Part shown: piece after piece, positions 14,725 to 23,082 of the stretch
How the letters are laid out: each line of letters opens with the position of its first letter
Numbering within the stretch: the stretch's first letter is position 1
Assembly (NCBI RefSeq): GCF_008801605.1
Contig: NZ_VZPJ01000015.1
Span: forward strand, 62,001 to 126,000
DNA length: 64,000 nt
Origin: Pseudomonas brassicacearum subsp. brassicacearum
Lineage (GTDB): Bacteria; Pseudomonadota; Gammaproteobacteria; Pseudomonadales; Pseudomonadaceae
Direction: 5' to 3'
Notes under the pieces: generated by a model
Seen by the model: the letters and a program-made list of their open reading frames with translations, nothing else
Databases searched by the model: none
What the model was told of the DNA's origin: nothing
Made by a program: the position numbers and the translations under genes

Positions 14725-17334
14725 TTAGGCTTGAACGACCGGGATGTTGGCGTTTGCAGCCGCTTCACGGAACTCGGCGATCTGGTCGAAGCTCAGGTAG
14801 CGGTACACGTCCGCTGCCATGCTGTCGATCTTGCCGGCGTATTCCATGTACTCCTCGACGGTCGGCAGGCGACCCAGGATCGAAGCAACGGACGCCAGTT
14901 CGGCCGAAGCCAGGTAGACGTTCGCGCCGTCACCCAGACGGTTCGGGAAGTTACGGGTCGAAGTCGACACCACGGTGGAGTTCGGCTCGACGCGTGCCTG
15001 GTTACCCATGCACAGCGAGCAGCCTGGCATTTCCATCCGTGCACCGGCCTTGCCGTAGATGCCGTAGTAGCCTTCTTCGGTGAGCTGGTGAGCGTCCATC
15101 TTGGTCGGCGGCGACAGCCACAGACGGGTTGGCAGCTGGCCCTTGACCTGCTCCAGCAGCTTACCGGCAGCGCGGAAGTGACCGATGTTGGTCATGCACG
15201 AACCGATGAACACTTCGTCGATCTTCTCGCCAGCAACGCTGGACAGCAGACGGGCGTCGTCCGGATCGTTCGGCGCGCAGAGCACAGGCTCGCTGATGTC
15301 GGCCAGGTCGATTTCGATGACTTCGGCGTATTCGGCGTCGGCATCGGCTTCCATCAGTTGCGGGTTGGCGATCCAGGCTTCCATCGCTTGGGCGCGACGT
15401 TCCAGGGTACGTGCATCACCGTAGCCTTCACCGATCATCCAGCGCAGCAGGGTGATGTTCGATTGCAGGTACTCGGTGATCGACTCTTTCGACAGCTTGA
15501 TGGTGCAACCGGCAGCCGAACGTTCGGCCGAGGCGTCGGACAATTCGAAAGCCTGTTCCAGGGTCAAGCCTTCCAGGCCTTCGATTTCCAGGATGCGGCC
15601 GGAGAAGGCGTTTTTCTTGCCTTTCTTCTCGACGGTCAGCAGACCGTTCTGGATGGCGAAGTACGGAATGGCATGAACCAGGTCACGCAGGGTGATGCCA
15701 GGCTTCATTTTGCCCTTGAAGCGCACCAGGATCGATTCCGGCATGTCCAGCGGCATGACGCCGGTGGCTGCGGCGAACGCGACCAGGCCGGAACCGGCTG
15801 GGAACGAGATGCCCATCGGGAAACGGGTGTGCGAGTCGCCACCGGTGCCCACGGTGTCTGGCAGAAGCATGCGGTTCAGCCACGAGTGGATGATGCCGTC
15901 GCCCGGACGCAGGGAAACGCCGCCGCGGGTCATGATGAAGTCAGGCAGGGTGTGGTGGGTGGTGACGTCGATCGGCTTTGGATAGGCCGCGGTGTGGCAG
16001 AAGGACTGCATCACCAGGTCAGCCGAGAAGCCCAGGCACGCCAGGTCCTTCAGTTCGTCACGGGTCATTGGACCGGTGGTGTCCTGGGAGCCCACGGTGG
16101 TCATTTTCGGTTCGCAGTAGGTACCAGGACGTACACCTTGGCCTTCTGCCAGACCGCAAGCCTTGCCGACCATCTTCTGCGCCAGGGTGAAACCCTTGGT
16201 GCTTTCAGCTGGGGCTTCAGGCTTCTTGAACAGGTCGAACGGCGGCAGACCCAGCTCGGCGCGAGCCTTCTCGGTCAGGCCACGGCCAATGATCAGCGGA
16301 ATACGACCGCCGGCACGGACTTCGTCCAACAGCACAGGGGTCTTCATTTCGAAGGTGGTGATGACTTCGTCGGTACCGTGCTTGCAGACTTTGCCGGCAT
16401 GCGGGTACAGGTCGATCACGTCGCCCATGTTCATGTTCGAAACGTCGAACTCGATTGGCAGTGCGCCGGCATCTTCCATGGTGTTGTAGAAGATCGGAGC
16501 GATTTTGCTGCCGAAGCAGAAGCCGCCGGCACGCTTGTTCGGCACATAAGGAATGTCGTCGCCGAAGAACCACAGCACCGAGTTGGTCGCCGATTTACGC
16601 GAGGAACCGGTACCGACCACGTCACCGACGTAGGCGATCGGGAAGCCTTGGCCGCGCATTTCTTCGATCTGCTTCATCGGGCCGGTCTTGCCTTGCTCGT
16701 CCGGAACGATGCCGTCACGGGCCATTTTCAGCATGGCCAGGGCGTGCAGCGGGATGTCAGGACGCGACCAGGCGTCTGGAGCTGGGGACAGGTCGTCGGT
16801 GTTGGTTTCGCCGGTTACCTTGAACACGCGCAGGCTGATCTTGTCGGCCAGCACCGGGCGCTTCTTGAACCACTCGCCGTCAGCCCAGGATTGCAGCACG
16901 GCTTTGGCGTGAACGTTGCCATTCTTGGCTTTTTCAGCCACGTCGTGGAAGGCATCGAACATCAGCAGGGTGTGCTTGAGTTCTTCGGCGGCTACCGGCG
17001 CCAGCTCGGCGTCGTCCAGCAGCTCCACCAGGGTCACGATGTTGTAGCCGCCCTGCATGGTGCCGAGCAGTTCAACGGCACGCTTCTTGTCCAGCAGAGG
17101 GGATTGGGCCTGGCCCTTGGCGAGGGCGGACAGGAAGCCAGCCTTGACGTAGGCAGCCTCGTCGACTCCAGGCGGAACGCGATTGGTGATCAGGTCAACG
17201 AGGAAAGCTTCTTCGCCAGCCGGAGGATTTTTCAGCAGCTCGATCAGGCCTGCGGTTTGTTCGGCGTTAAGCGGCTGGGGAACGATACCCAGGGCTGCGC
17301 GCTCTTCGATATGTTTGCGGTAGGCTTCAAGCAC
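14725..17334 (-). CDS. acnB: Aconitate hydratase B
   Basis: AcnB interconverts citrate and isocitrate in the TCA cycle and, without its cluster, can bind RNA. The product is 869 residues, close to the 865 of E. coli AcnB. It begins (V/M)LEAYRKHIEERAALGI at a GTG start (17334-17332) with GAGGG about 10 nt upstream. The three 4Fe-4S ligands are in GSCMTN (about Cys711) and PGCSLCMGN (about Cys770 and Cys773). A frame extending 23 codons further upstream is less likely. The region upstream has a large predicted fold (17457-17596). Confidence 0.96.
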   Translation of the reverse strand: MLEAYRKHIEERAALGIVPQPLNAEQTAGLIELLKNPPAGEEAFLVDLITNRVPPGVDEAAYVKAGFLSALAKGQAQSPLLDKKRAVELLGTMQGGYNIVTLVELLDDAELAPVAAEELKHTLLMFDAFHDVAEKAKNGNVHAKAVLQSWADGEWFKKRPVLADKISLRVFKVTGETNTDDLSPAPDAWSRPDIPLHALAMLKMARDGIVPDEQGKTGPMKQIEEMRGQGFPIAYVGDVVGTGSSRKSATNSVLWFFGDDIPYVPNKRAGGFCFGSKIAPIFYNTMEDAGALPIEFDVSNMNMGDVIDLYPHAGKVCKHGTDEVITTFEMKTPVLLDEVRAGGRIPLIIGRGLTEKARAELGLPPFDLFKKPEAPAESTKGFTLAQKMVGKACGLAEGQGVRPGTYCEPKMTTVGSQDTTGPMTRDELKDLACLGFSADLVMQSFCHTAAYPKPIDVTTHHTLPDFIMTRGGVSLRPGDGIIHSWLNRMLLPDTVGTGGDSHTRFPMGISFPAGSGLVAFAAATGVMPLDMPESILVRFKGKMKPGITLRDLVHAIPYFAIQNGLLTVEKKGKKNAFSGRILEIEGLEGLTLEQAFELSDASAERSAAGCTIKLSKESITEYLQSNITLLRWMIGEGYGDARTLERRAQAMEAWIANPQLMEADADAEYAEVIEIDLADISEPVLCAPNDPDDARLLSSVAGEKIDEVFIGSCMTNIGHFRAAGKLLEQVKGQLPTRLWLSPPTKMDAHQLTEEGYYGIYGKAGARMEMPGCSLCMGNQARVEPNSTVVSTSTRNFPNRLGDGANVYLASAELASVASILGRLPTVEEYMEYAGKIDSMAADVYRYLSFDQIAEFREAAANANIPVVQA

Positions 17335-17742
17335 AGTTATTACCCTCATCAGTGGTCCCAAATGGGTGTCCGGGACGCTCATCCAGGAACCCACGGTACT
17401 CATGCGCGTTGGCGGCTTTTTGAGCCACCACGCCAGAGTTTCCGCACGTTCCTCACAGAAGCTGCTTTCAAAGTTTTACGCCTGCAGAACGGGGAGCTGA
17501 TGAGGGTTGGCGTTGGGCTTTCCCCGCTGGAAAGACCCTTCGCCAACACCGCTCTGAAGGAACGACTGTGCTCGTGACGCTTTGAAAACAGCTTCTAACG
17601 GACATTGGCGCCTTAAAAGGCTGGCTGATTCTACGGGAAAAAAAAATTAAAGGTAAGTTGGGCCTGGAAGTTTGAGGGGTGATCAATCTTAGACAAAGGG
17701 CTAACATGCCGGCCTGTCCTGTTTTTGCGTGTGCGTTTCCTT
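17335..17742. other. 408-bp acnB upstream region
   Basis: This divergent spacer separates acnB from the DUF1289 gene. Its main content is the long inverted-repeat structure at 17457-17596. Near 17640 there is a run of nine or more A followed by AT-rich sequence that may hold promoters. A 79-codon open frame on the minus strand (17707-17468) overlaps the fold and shows no protein-like composition. Confidence 0.6.
17457..17596 (-). ncRNA. Candidate structured RNA or leader upstream of acnB
   Basis: AGAAGCTGCTTTCAAAG (17457-17473) and CTTTGAAAACAGCTTCT (17580-17596) pair at 16 of 17 positions. The single mismatch is C-A in plus-strand RNA but becomes a G-U wobble in minus-strand RNA, which is the acnB sense strand. 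Inside is a second stem, GTTGGCG with CGCCAAC, extended by GGG(T)CTTTCC with GGAAAGCCC. The outer stem ends about 120 nt before the acnB start codon. Seen in the sequence; expression and function are inferred. It could instead be a repeat-derived palindrome. Confidence 0.45.
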
Positions 17743-18213
17743 ATGCCCAACCAGCTCATCAAGACCCCCTGCGTCGGCCTTTGCTCCACTGTCTACGGTG
17801 ACCTGGTGTGCCGTGGCTGCAAGCGGTTCCACCATGAAGTGATTCACTGGAACGGCTACAACGAGGACGAAAAGCGCGCGGTGTGGATGCGGCTCGAGCA
17901 GCTGTTGGTGCAGGTGATGGTGGCCAAGCTGGAGGTTTTCGACCCGGTATTGCTGCGCCAGCAACTGGAGTCGCGCAAGATCCGCTTTGTGCCGCACCAG
18001 TCGGAATATTGCTGGGCCTACCAGTTGATCGCCCGGGGCGCACGGGTGATCAACAATCTGGAGGCCTACGGCATGGTGCTGATGCCGGAGTTTCGCGACT
18101 GGGATCTGCCGGACCTGCGCGATGCCATTGATCGGGAGTTTTTCCTTCTGTCCGAAGCCCATTACCAGCGTTATATCGCGCCGGGGTTCCTGAAGGATGC
18201 GATTGGCGGCTGA
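17743..18213 (+). CDS. DUF1289 domain protein
   Basis: A small cytoplasmic protein of unknown role. The 156-residue product has the DUF1289 cysteine motif at its N-terminus: TPCVGLCSTVYGDLVCRGCKR, with four cysteines that could bind a metal. The remainder (about 50-156) is a helical region with no motif I recognise. The start is the ATG at 17743; a TTG 18 nt upstream is a less likely alternative. It is monocistronic and convergent with the universal stress gene. Confidence 0.8.
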   Translation: MPNQLIKTPCVGLCSTVYGDLVCRGCKRFHHEVIHWNGYNEDEKRAVWMRLEQLLVQVMVAKLEVFDPVLLRQQLESRKIRFVPHQSEYCWAYQLIARGARVINNLEAYGMVLMPEFRDWDLPDLRDAIDREFFLLSEAHYQRYIAPGFLKDAIGG

Positions 18214-18222
18214 CAGCTTTTT

Positions 18223-18365
18223 GTGGCGAGGGGATTTAGCGAAACGTCGCACCGCCCCGCTGTGGGAGCAAAGCTTGCTCGCGATGCAGGCGCCTCGGTT
18301 CCAGAGAGACCGCGTCGTTTTTATCGCGGGCAAGCCTTGCTCCCACAGATAAATCCCCTCGCCAC
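18223..18365. repeat. Nested repeat: REP pair inside a 16-bp inverted repeat
   Basis: GTGGCGAGGGGATTTA (18223-18238) and TAAATCCCCTCGCCAC (18350-18365) are perfect complements. Between them lies a REP pair (18261-18347, TGTGGGAGCAAAGC... GCTCCCACA). The whole element sits between two convergent genes and could act as a transcription stop for both. A form with the outer arms joined directly is at 55725-55752. Confidence 0.85.
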
Positions 18366-18376
18366 AGGTTGACGTG

Positions 18377-19240
18377 TCAGTCCTTGACCGCCAACTCCAC
18401 CAGATGGTCCTCGACCTCCTGCGGCTTGAGCACCAGCACATCGCTTTCCAGCGTATCGAGCACAGCTTCGGCGGTGTTGCCGATCAAGACCCCGGACAAC
18501 CCCGAGCGGGCCACGGTGCCGATCACCGTCACTGCCGCCTGCAGCTTGCGCGCCATGAACGGGATCAGTACGTCCGCCGGACCTTCTTCGATGTGCAGGT
18601 GCTGGTCATCGATGTCGAATTCGGCCTGGAACGCCCGGCATTGTTCACGGTACTTGGCCTCGATGGTTTCCTTGAGCTGGAACGTCGGGTCGGCGGACGA
18701 GAGCATCGGCGAGGGGTGGGCGCTGATCACATGCAGGTGCGCCTTGGCGAGGAGGGCGATGTCATAGCCATGATCGATGATGGTGGAGTGCAAGTGGCGA
18801 TGCTCGCCATCGGCATTGCCAACGTCGACGGCGGCCAGGATCACCTTGTCTTTCCAGGAACCTGCGGTTTTCACCAGCAGCACCGGCGTCGGGCAATGGC
18901 GTAGCAGCTTCCAGTCTGCCGGGGTCAGCAGGGCTTTTTTCAGCGGGCTGTCGGGGAAGTGCTGCTTGATCACCAGCCCGCATCCTTCCGCCTGCTGCAC
19001 GTCGATGATGGTTTCGTGGAGGCTTTCGTTCCAGGCCTGCTCGGTGGTGACGCTGTAGCCGTCGGCCAGCAGTGCGGCCTTCAGCACGCTGAGCAGGCCG
19101 GCATGGTCATGCTTTTTGTCGCACACCAGCAGATGCAGGTGGGCCTGGGTCACTCCGGCGATCAGTTTGGCGCGCTTGAGCGCCAGGCTTTCCGAATGTT
19201 CGGGCTCAATAACCACCAGGATGCTGCGAATGGCTTGCAT
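18377..19240 (-). CDS. Tandem universal stress protein (UspE-like)
   Basis: A cytoplasmic stress protein with two Usp domains (about residues 1-145 and 150-287), 287 residues in all. The second domain carries the ATP-binding-like GTVARSGLSGVLIGNTAE stretch (GxxxxSGxxxxxxGNTAE). The ATG at 19240-19238 has AGGAG about 10 nt upstream; the frame is open for 60 codons further but that part crosses the promoter. A perfect ANR/FNR box lies about 90 nt upstream, and Usp genes in Pseudomonas are known ANR targets, so induction under low oxygen is likely. Confidence 0.88.
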   Translation of the reverse strand: MQAIRSILVVIEPEHSESLALKRAKLIAGVTQAHLHLLVCDKKHDHAGLLSVLKAALLADGYSVTTEQAWNESLHETIIDVQQAEGCGLVIKQHFPDSPLKKALLTPADWKLLRHCPTPVLLVKTAGSWKDKVILAAVDVGNADGEHRHLHSTIIDHGYDIALLAKAHLHVISAHPSPMLSSADPTFQLKETIEAKYREQCRAFQAEFDIDDQHLHIEEGPADVLIPFMARKLQAAVTVIGTVARSGLSGVLIGNTAEAVLDTLESDVLVLKPQEVEDHLVELAVKD

Positions 19241-19328
19241 GATCGGCGTTCTCCTGCAATGAAAAGGCTGGTTTTGCTCAACTATAGTTGTTGTGGGGCA
19301 GTCTAGTTGTTGTGGATGAGTCTTCGAC

Positions 19329-19342
19329 TTGATGCATATCAA
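19329..19342. promoter_or_regulatory. ANR/FNR box between the usp gene and miaE
   Basis: TTGATGCATATCAA is an exact match to the FNR/ANR consensus TTGAT-N4-ATCAA. It is 89 nt upstream of the usp start codon and 77 nt upstream of miaE. The position fits activation of the usp gene; an effect on miaE is also possible. Confidence 0.8.
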
Positions 19343-19418
19343 CGGCGGTGGCTGGTGGTCTGGGGGCAGGCCGGTATAATCGGCGCCCTTCGCTCGACTA
19401 CCTTTTCCCGTGAGCCCC

Positions 19419-20027
19419 ATGAATCTTCCCGAAATTCACGAATTCCTTGGTTGCCGCACCCCCGATGCCTGGGTCCAGGCCGCGCTGGCTGACCAGGAAA
19501 CGATGCTGATCGACCACAAGAACTGCGAATTCAAGGCGGCCAGCACCGCCCTGAGCCTGATCGCCAAATACCATTCCCACGTCGATCTGATCAATCTGAT
19601 GTCGCGCCTGGCCCGGGAAGAGCTGGTGCATCACGAGCAGGTCATGCGCTTGATGAAAAAGCGCAAGATCGGCTTGCGCCAGCTCTCCGCCGGGCGTTAT
19701 GCCTCGGGGTTGCGCAAGGTGGTACGCAGCCACGAACCGGTCAAGCTGGTGGACACCCTGGTGGTCGGCGCCTTCATCGAAGCCCGCAGCTGCGAGCGTT
19801 TCGAGGCCTTGGTGCCGCACCTGGACGAGGAACTGGGCAAGTTCTATTTCGGCTTGCTGAAAAGCGAAGCCCGACATTTCCAGGGTTACCTGAAACTGGC
19901 TTACCAGTACGGCGACGCCAAGGACATTGCCCAAGTGATCGACAAGGTCCGTGAAGCCGAGCGGGAGTTGATCGAATCGCCGGATGTGGAGTTTCGTTTC
20001 CACAGCGGTGTGCCGATGCCGGCCTGA
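19419..20027 (+). CDS. miaE: tRNA-(ms2io6A37) hydroxylase MiaE
   Basis: MiaE is a non-haem diiron, O2-dependent monooxygenase that hydroxylates ms2i6A37 in tRNA. The 202-residue product has ferritin-like iron ligands, including REELVHHEQ (about residue 68), ARSCERFEAL and KSEARHF. The ATG at 19419 is used; a GTG 9 nt upstream is an alternative. Because the reaction needs oxygen, its position beside an oxygen-response box is notable. A terminator follows. Confidence 0.93.
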   Translation: MNLPEIHEFLGCRTPDAWVQAALADQETMLIDHKNCEFKAASTALSLIAKYHSHVDLINLMSRLAREELVHHEQVMRLMKKRKIGLRQLSAGRYASGLRKVVRSHEPVKLVDTLVVGAFIEARSCERFEALVPHLDEELGKFYFGLLKSEARHFQGYLKLAYQYGDAKDIAQVIDKVREAERELIESPDVEFRFHSGVPMPA

Positions 20028-20063
20028 ATTGTTAAAAACTCTTAAAAACATGAAACTTCGTTG

Positions 20064-20089
20064 AAAACCGGCCCATGAGGCCGGTTTTT
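20064..20089 (+). terminator. Rho-independent terminator after miaE
   Basis: AAAACCGGCC and GGCCGGTTTTT form a stem around a CATGA loop followed by a T run, 37 nt after the miaE stop. Confidence 0.9.
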
Positions 20090-20167
20090 GCTGTCTGCAT
20101 TACCCGCCCCGTGGTCGGTTGGCGCCATAATGCGGCCACTTCAATCATGGGTTGGCAGGCGGTTGTT

Positions 20168-20875
20168 ATGGATAACCTGGGTTCGGGCAAAGTGTTGCTG
20201 GTGGAGGATGACGAAAGGCTCGCCGGGTTGATCGCGCACTTTCTTTCTCAGCATGGCTTCGAGGTGCGTATAGAGCACCGAGGCGACCTGGCGCTGGCGG
20301 CGTTTCTGGCATTCGAGCCGAAAGTGGTGGTGCTCGATTTGATGCTGCCGGGGCAGAGTGGGTTGCAGGTGTGCCGCGGGATCCGCAACGTCGCTGATAC
20401 CCCGATCGTGATCCTGACGGCCAAGGAAGATGACGTGGACCATATCCTCGGCCTGGAATCCGGTGCCGACGACTACGTGATCAAACCCATCAAGCCTGCG
20501 GTACTCCTGGCTCGCCTGCGGGCGCTGCAACGTCGGCAAGTGCCAGACATCAACGTGCGCGGTGCCCATGAGTTCGGACGATTGTCCATCGACCGCAGCA
20601 GTCGGGAGGTGCGACTGGCCGGTGACCTGGTCGAGCTGACCACCATGGAGTTCGAGCTGCTGTGGCTGCTGGCAAGCGCGGCAGGCAAGATCCTGTCGCG
20701 CGATGACATTCTCAACCGCATGCGTGGCATTGCCTTCGACGGTCTCAATCGTGGCGTCGATGTCTATGTCAGCAAGCTGCGGGCCAAGCTCAACGACAAT
20801 CCCCGGGAGCCGATGCGGATCAAGACTGTCTGGGGCAAGGGTTACCTGTTCAATCCGTTTGGGTGGGAGCTGTAG
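20168..20875 (+). CDS. rstA: OmpR-family response regulator (RstA-like)
   Basis: A DNA-binding response regulator of 235 residues. The receiver domain (about 8-120) has the acidic pair EDDE, the phosphoacceptor Asp in VVLDLMLPG (~57), and Lys in DDYVIKPIKP (~107). The winged-helix domain (about 135-233) ends with IKTVWGKGYLF. The ATG at 20168 is used. The kinase gene starts at the base after this stop codon, so they form one operon. The RstA assignment rests on overall resemblance and on the partner; the regulon is unknown. Confidence 0.85.
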   Translation: MDNLGSGKVLLVEDDERLAGLIAHFLSQHGFEVRIEHRGDLALAAFLAFEPKVVVLDLMLPGQSGLQVCRGIRNVADTPIVILTAKEDDVDHILGLESGADDYVIKPIKPAVLLARLRALQRRQVPDINVRGAHEFGRLSIDRSSREVRLAGDLVELTTMEFELLWLLASAAGKILSRDDILNRMRGIAFDGLNRGVDVYVSKLRAKLNDNPREPMRIKTVWGKGYLFNPFGWEL

Positions 20876-22162
20876 ATGCTGCGGTTATTCCTGGGACTTT
20901 TCCTGGTCATGACGATTGGCTTGGTGCTGGCGTTGCAAACGGTCGATCGCACCTTCGATGCGCTTCTTGACGGTGAGATGCAGCATTACAACCAAGAGGC
21001 GGTGCGTGGTCAGGCCTGGTCGTTGGTCGAGCAACTGCGTGGCCTGGACGATTCGGCCCGGGAGCGACAATTGGAAACCGTGCGGCCTCACTACGGCTTG
21101 GACCTGGCCTTGGTCGAGCGCGATCAACTGTCCTTGAGCACCCAGGAGAAAGCCGAGTTGAGCCAGGGGCTGTTGGTAATGCGTGACCAGTACACACAGT
21201 TCATCTCGCGCATTGACGACGGTTCGCAGCTACTGAGCATCAAGCTGCCGGCAGAGCCGAGCCTGATGCCGTTCTATATCACCGTGGCCTACATGATGAT
21301 CGCGATCATGATCGGTTTCGTGCTGTTTTTCTGGGTGCGACCTCACTGGCGCGACCTGGAGAAGCTGCGCCTGGCGGCCGAGCGCTTTGGTGGCAACGAT
21401 CTGTCGGTGCGTATTCAGTTGTCCAAGCGTTCGAACATTCGCGACCTGGCCGAACATTTCAATTTGATGGCTGCGCGCATCGAGGGCCTGATCGCCAATC
21501 AGCGCGAGCTCACCAATGCGGTTTCCCACGAGTTGCGAACGCCCATCGCACGCTTGTCGTTTGAACTGGATCAACTCAAGCAGCAGCCCGATCCTAGCCA
21601 GAACCGCGAGTTGATTGACGACATGTACGCCGATCTCGGCGAACTGGAAGAAATGGTTTCCGAGTTGCTGACATATGCCAGCCTGGAGCAGGGCGCCACG
21701 GTGATTGTCCGGGAGGACATCCAGGCGCGCGATTGGCTCTACAGCGTGGTGGGCAGTGTGGCGCTGGAGGCGGAAGCCGCCGGGGTGCAGCTGTTGATTG
21801 CCGAATGTCCGGTCGGGGTGGTCCGTATCGAGCCACGCTTCATGGCCCGTGCGGTGATCAATTTGCTGCGCAATGCCATTCGCTACGCCGATGAGCGGGT
21901 GCAGGTGTCATTGACGCGCGCGGGTGATCATTATGAGGTGCGAGTCAATGACGACGGGCCGGGCGTGCCACTGGACGGGCGGGAGAAGATTTTTGAGCCG
22001 TTCTCGCGCCTGGACGCCAGCCGCGACCGTCGTACCGGAGGTTTTGGCCTGGGTCTGGCGCTGGTGCGACGGGTGTCGCAATCTCATCGTGGGCACGTGG
22101 AAGTAACGGACTCGCCCTGGGGCGGGGCATCGTTTCGCATGACCTGGGCGCACCTTGATTAG
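20876..22162 (+). CDS. rstB: Sensor histidine kinase (RstB-like)
   Basis: The 428-residue membrane kinase partner of the upstream regulator. It has a first membrane segment (5-23), a periplasmic loop of about 110 residues, a second segment (about 139-160), a HAMP linker, an H-box NAVSHELRTPIARL (His ~218), an N-box INLLRNAIRYA and G-boxes DDGPGVP and GGFGLGLALV. The start follows the regulator stop with no gap. The periplasmic loop is the likely sensing region. Confidence 0.88.
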   Translation: MLRLFLGLFLVMTIGLVLALQTVDRTFDALLDGEMQHYNQEAVRGQAWSLVEQLRGLDDSARERQLETVRPHYGLDLALVERDQLSLSTQEKAELSQGLLVMRDQYTQFISRIDDGSQLLSIKLPAEPSLMPFYITVAYMMIAIMIGFVLFFWVRPHWRDLEKLRLAAERFGGNDLSVRIQLSKRSNIRDLAEHFNLMAARIEGLIANQRELTNAVSHELRTPIARLSFELDQLKQQPDPSQNRELIDDMYADLGELEEMVSELLTYASLEQGATVIVREDIQARDWLYSVVGSVALEAEAAGVQLLIAECPVGVVRIEPRFMARAVINLLRNAIRYADERVQVSLTRAGDHYEVRVNDDGPGVPLDGREKIFEPFSRLDASRDRRTGGFGLGLALVRRVSQSHRGHVEVTDSPWGGASFRMTWAHLD

Positions 22163-22192
22163 ATCGGGCGCATTCGCGAGGGAGCCTTCTCT

Positions 22193-22981
22193 TCAGAAGG
22201 CATAAACCACCTGCCCAACCAACGACGCTTGCATCCGCCGCTCCACAATCGGACTGCGGGCTGCGTCGCCGGCCAGGTACTGCACGGCCAGCACCGTCGA
22301 TACGCTCCACTGTTCGTCGAGCGGCAGTGACCAGGTCAAATCCGCCCCGCGACTCACCAGCCCGCCATGGGTGTCGTGGGCCCGGAACTGACTGCGCGAA
22401 GCCTGGGCGGCGCTGACGCCATACCAGGTACGGACATAGTCGCCGTCGCCGAATTGACTGTTGAGGCTGCCCATGAGCTTGCCATGGCTACCCTCGTAAA
22501 ACGGCATGCTGAGGCTCAGTTTTAGCCGGTTCCAGGCGGAGCCGGTATCACGGTTGTCGTCATCTTCTTCCAGCGCATGTTCGAAGCTGGCCTCAAGGAC
22601 GATCGGCCCCATTTGATAGGTCCCATCCAACCCCAGCACCGGCCGGGACTTGATCGAGCCCATGCCGTTGAGTTCATCCGAGCCTTTGAACCCGTGCTTG
22701 CGATCCTTGCGCACATCGCTGGCACCGATGTACACGCGCAAACCGAAGTCCTCTTCGTCAAACGCCCAGCCCACGCCCTTGTCGGTATCGAGAAAAACGC
22801 CATAGGGGCTGACGATCTTCGCACCCAACGCGGGTGCTACGGTCCTTTCGTCACTGCCGCTGTAACGTGGCACGCTGGCTGCGCCGGCCCGCAAGCTGTA
22901 ACGCCAATCGTCGGCCTGCGATGAGTCGCAGAGCAGAAGCAGGCCGCATGAAGTCAACGACAGACACAGCGAACGGAACAT
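22193..22981 (-). CDS. MipA/OmpV family outer-membrane protein
   Basis: A predicted outer-membrane beta barrel of 262 residues with a Sec signal peptide ending near SSQADD, then alternating beta strands and a terminal VGQVVYAF ending in Phe, as in outer-membrane proteins. The ATG at 22981 begins MFRSLCLSL; a start 11 codons upstream is less likely. MipA/OmpV proteins are often controlled by a neighbouring two-component system; here the rstAB-like pair is convergent at 30 nt. The substrate or scaffold partner is not known. Confidence 0.82.
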   Translation of the reverse strand: MFRSLCLSLTSCGLLLLCDSSQADDWRYSLRAGAASVPRYSGSDERTVAPALGAKIVSPYGVFLDTDKGVGWAFDEEDFGLRVYIGASDVRKDRKHGFKGSDELNGMGSIKSRPVLGLDGTYQMGPIVLEASFEHALEEDDDNRDTGSAWNRLKLSLSMPFYEGSHGKLMGSLNSQFGDGDYVRTWYGVSAAQASRSQFRAHDTHGGLVSRGADLTWSLPLDEQWSVSTVLAVQYLAGDAARSPIVERRMQASLVGQVVYAF

Positions 22982-23082
22982 GGGAGCACCCGGATGGAAG
23001 TTGGATGCGCCCATGCTAGGCAGTTGCCGGCGGGCAATCTTTGACAGTTTTGTCGGGAAATTGTCAAAGAGTGTGAAGCAAC

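Noticed and set aside
14731..17577. 948-codon plus-strand open frame
   Set aside because: Antisense to acnB, whose iron-sulphur ligands and length are convincing.
17468..17707. 79-codon minus-strand frame upstream of acnB
   Set aside because: Overlaps the inverted-repeat structure, has no clear ribosome binding site and an Arg/Ser/Pro-rich composition.
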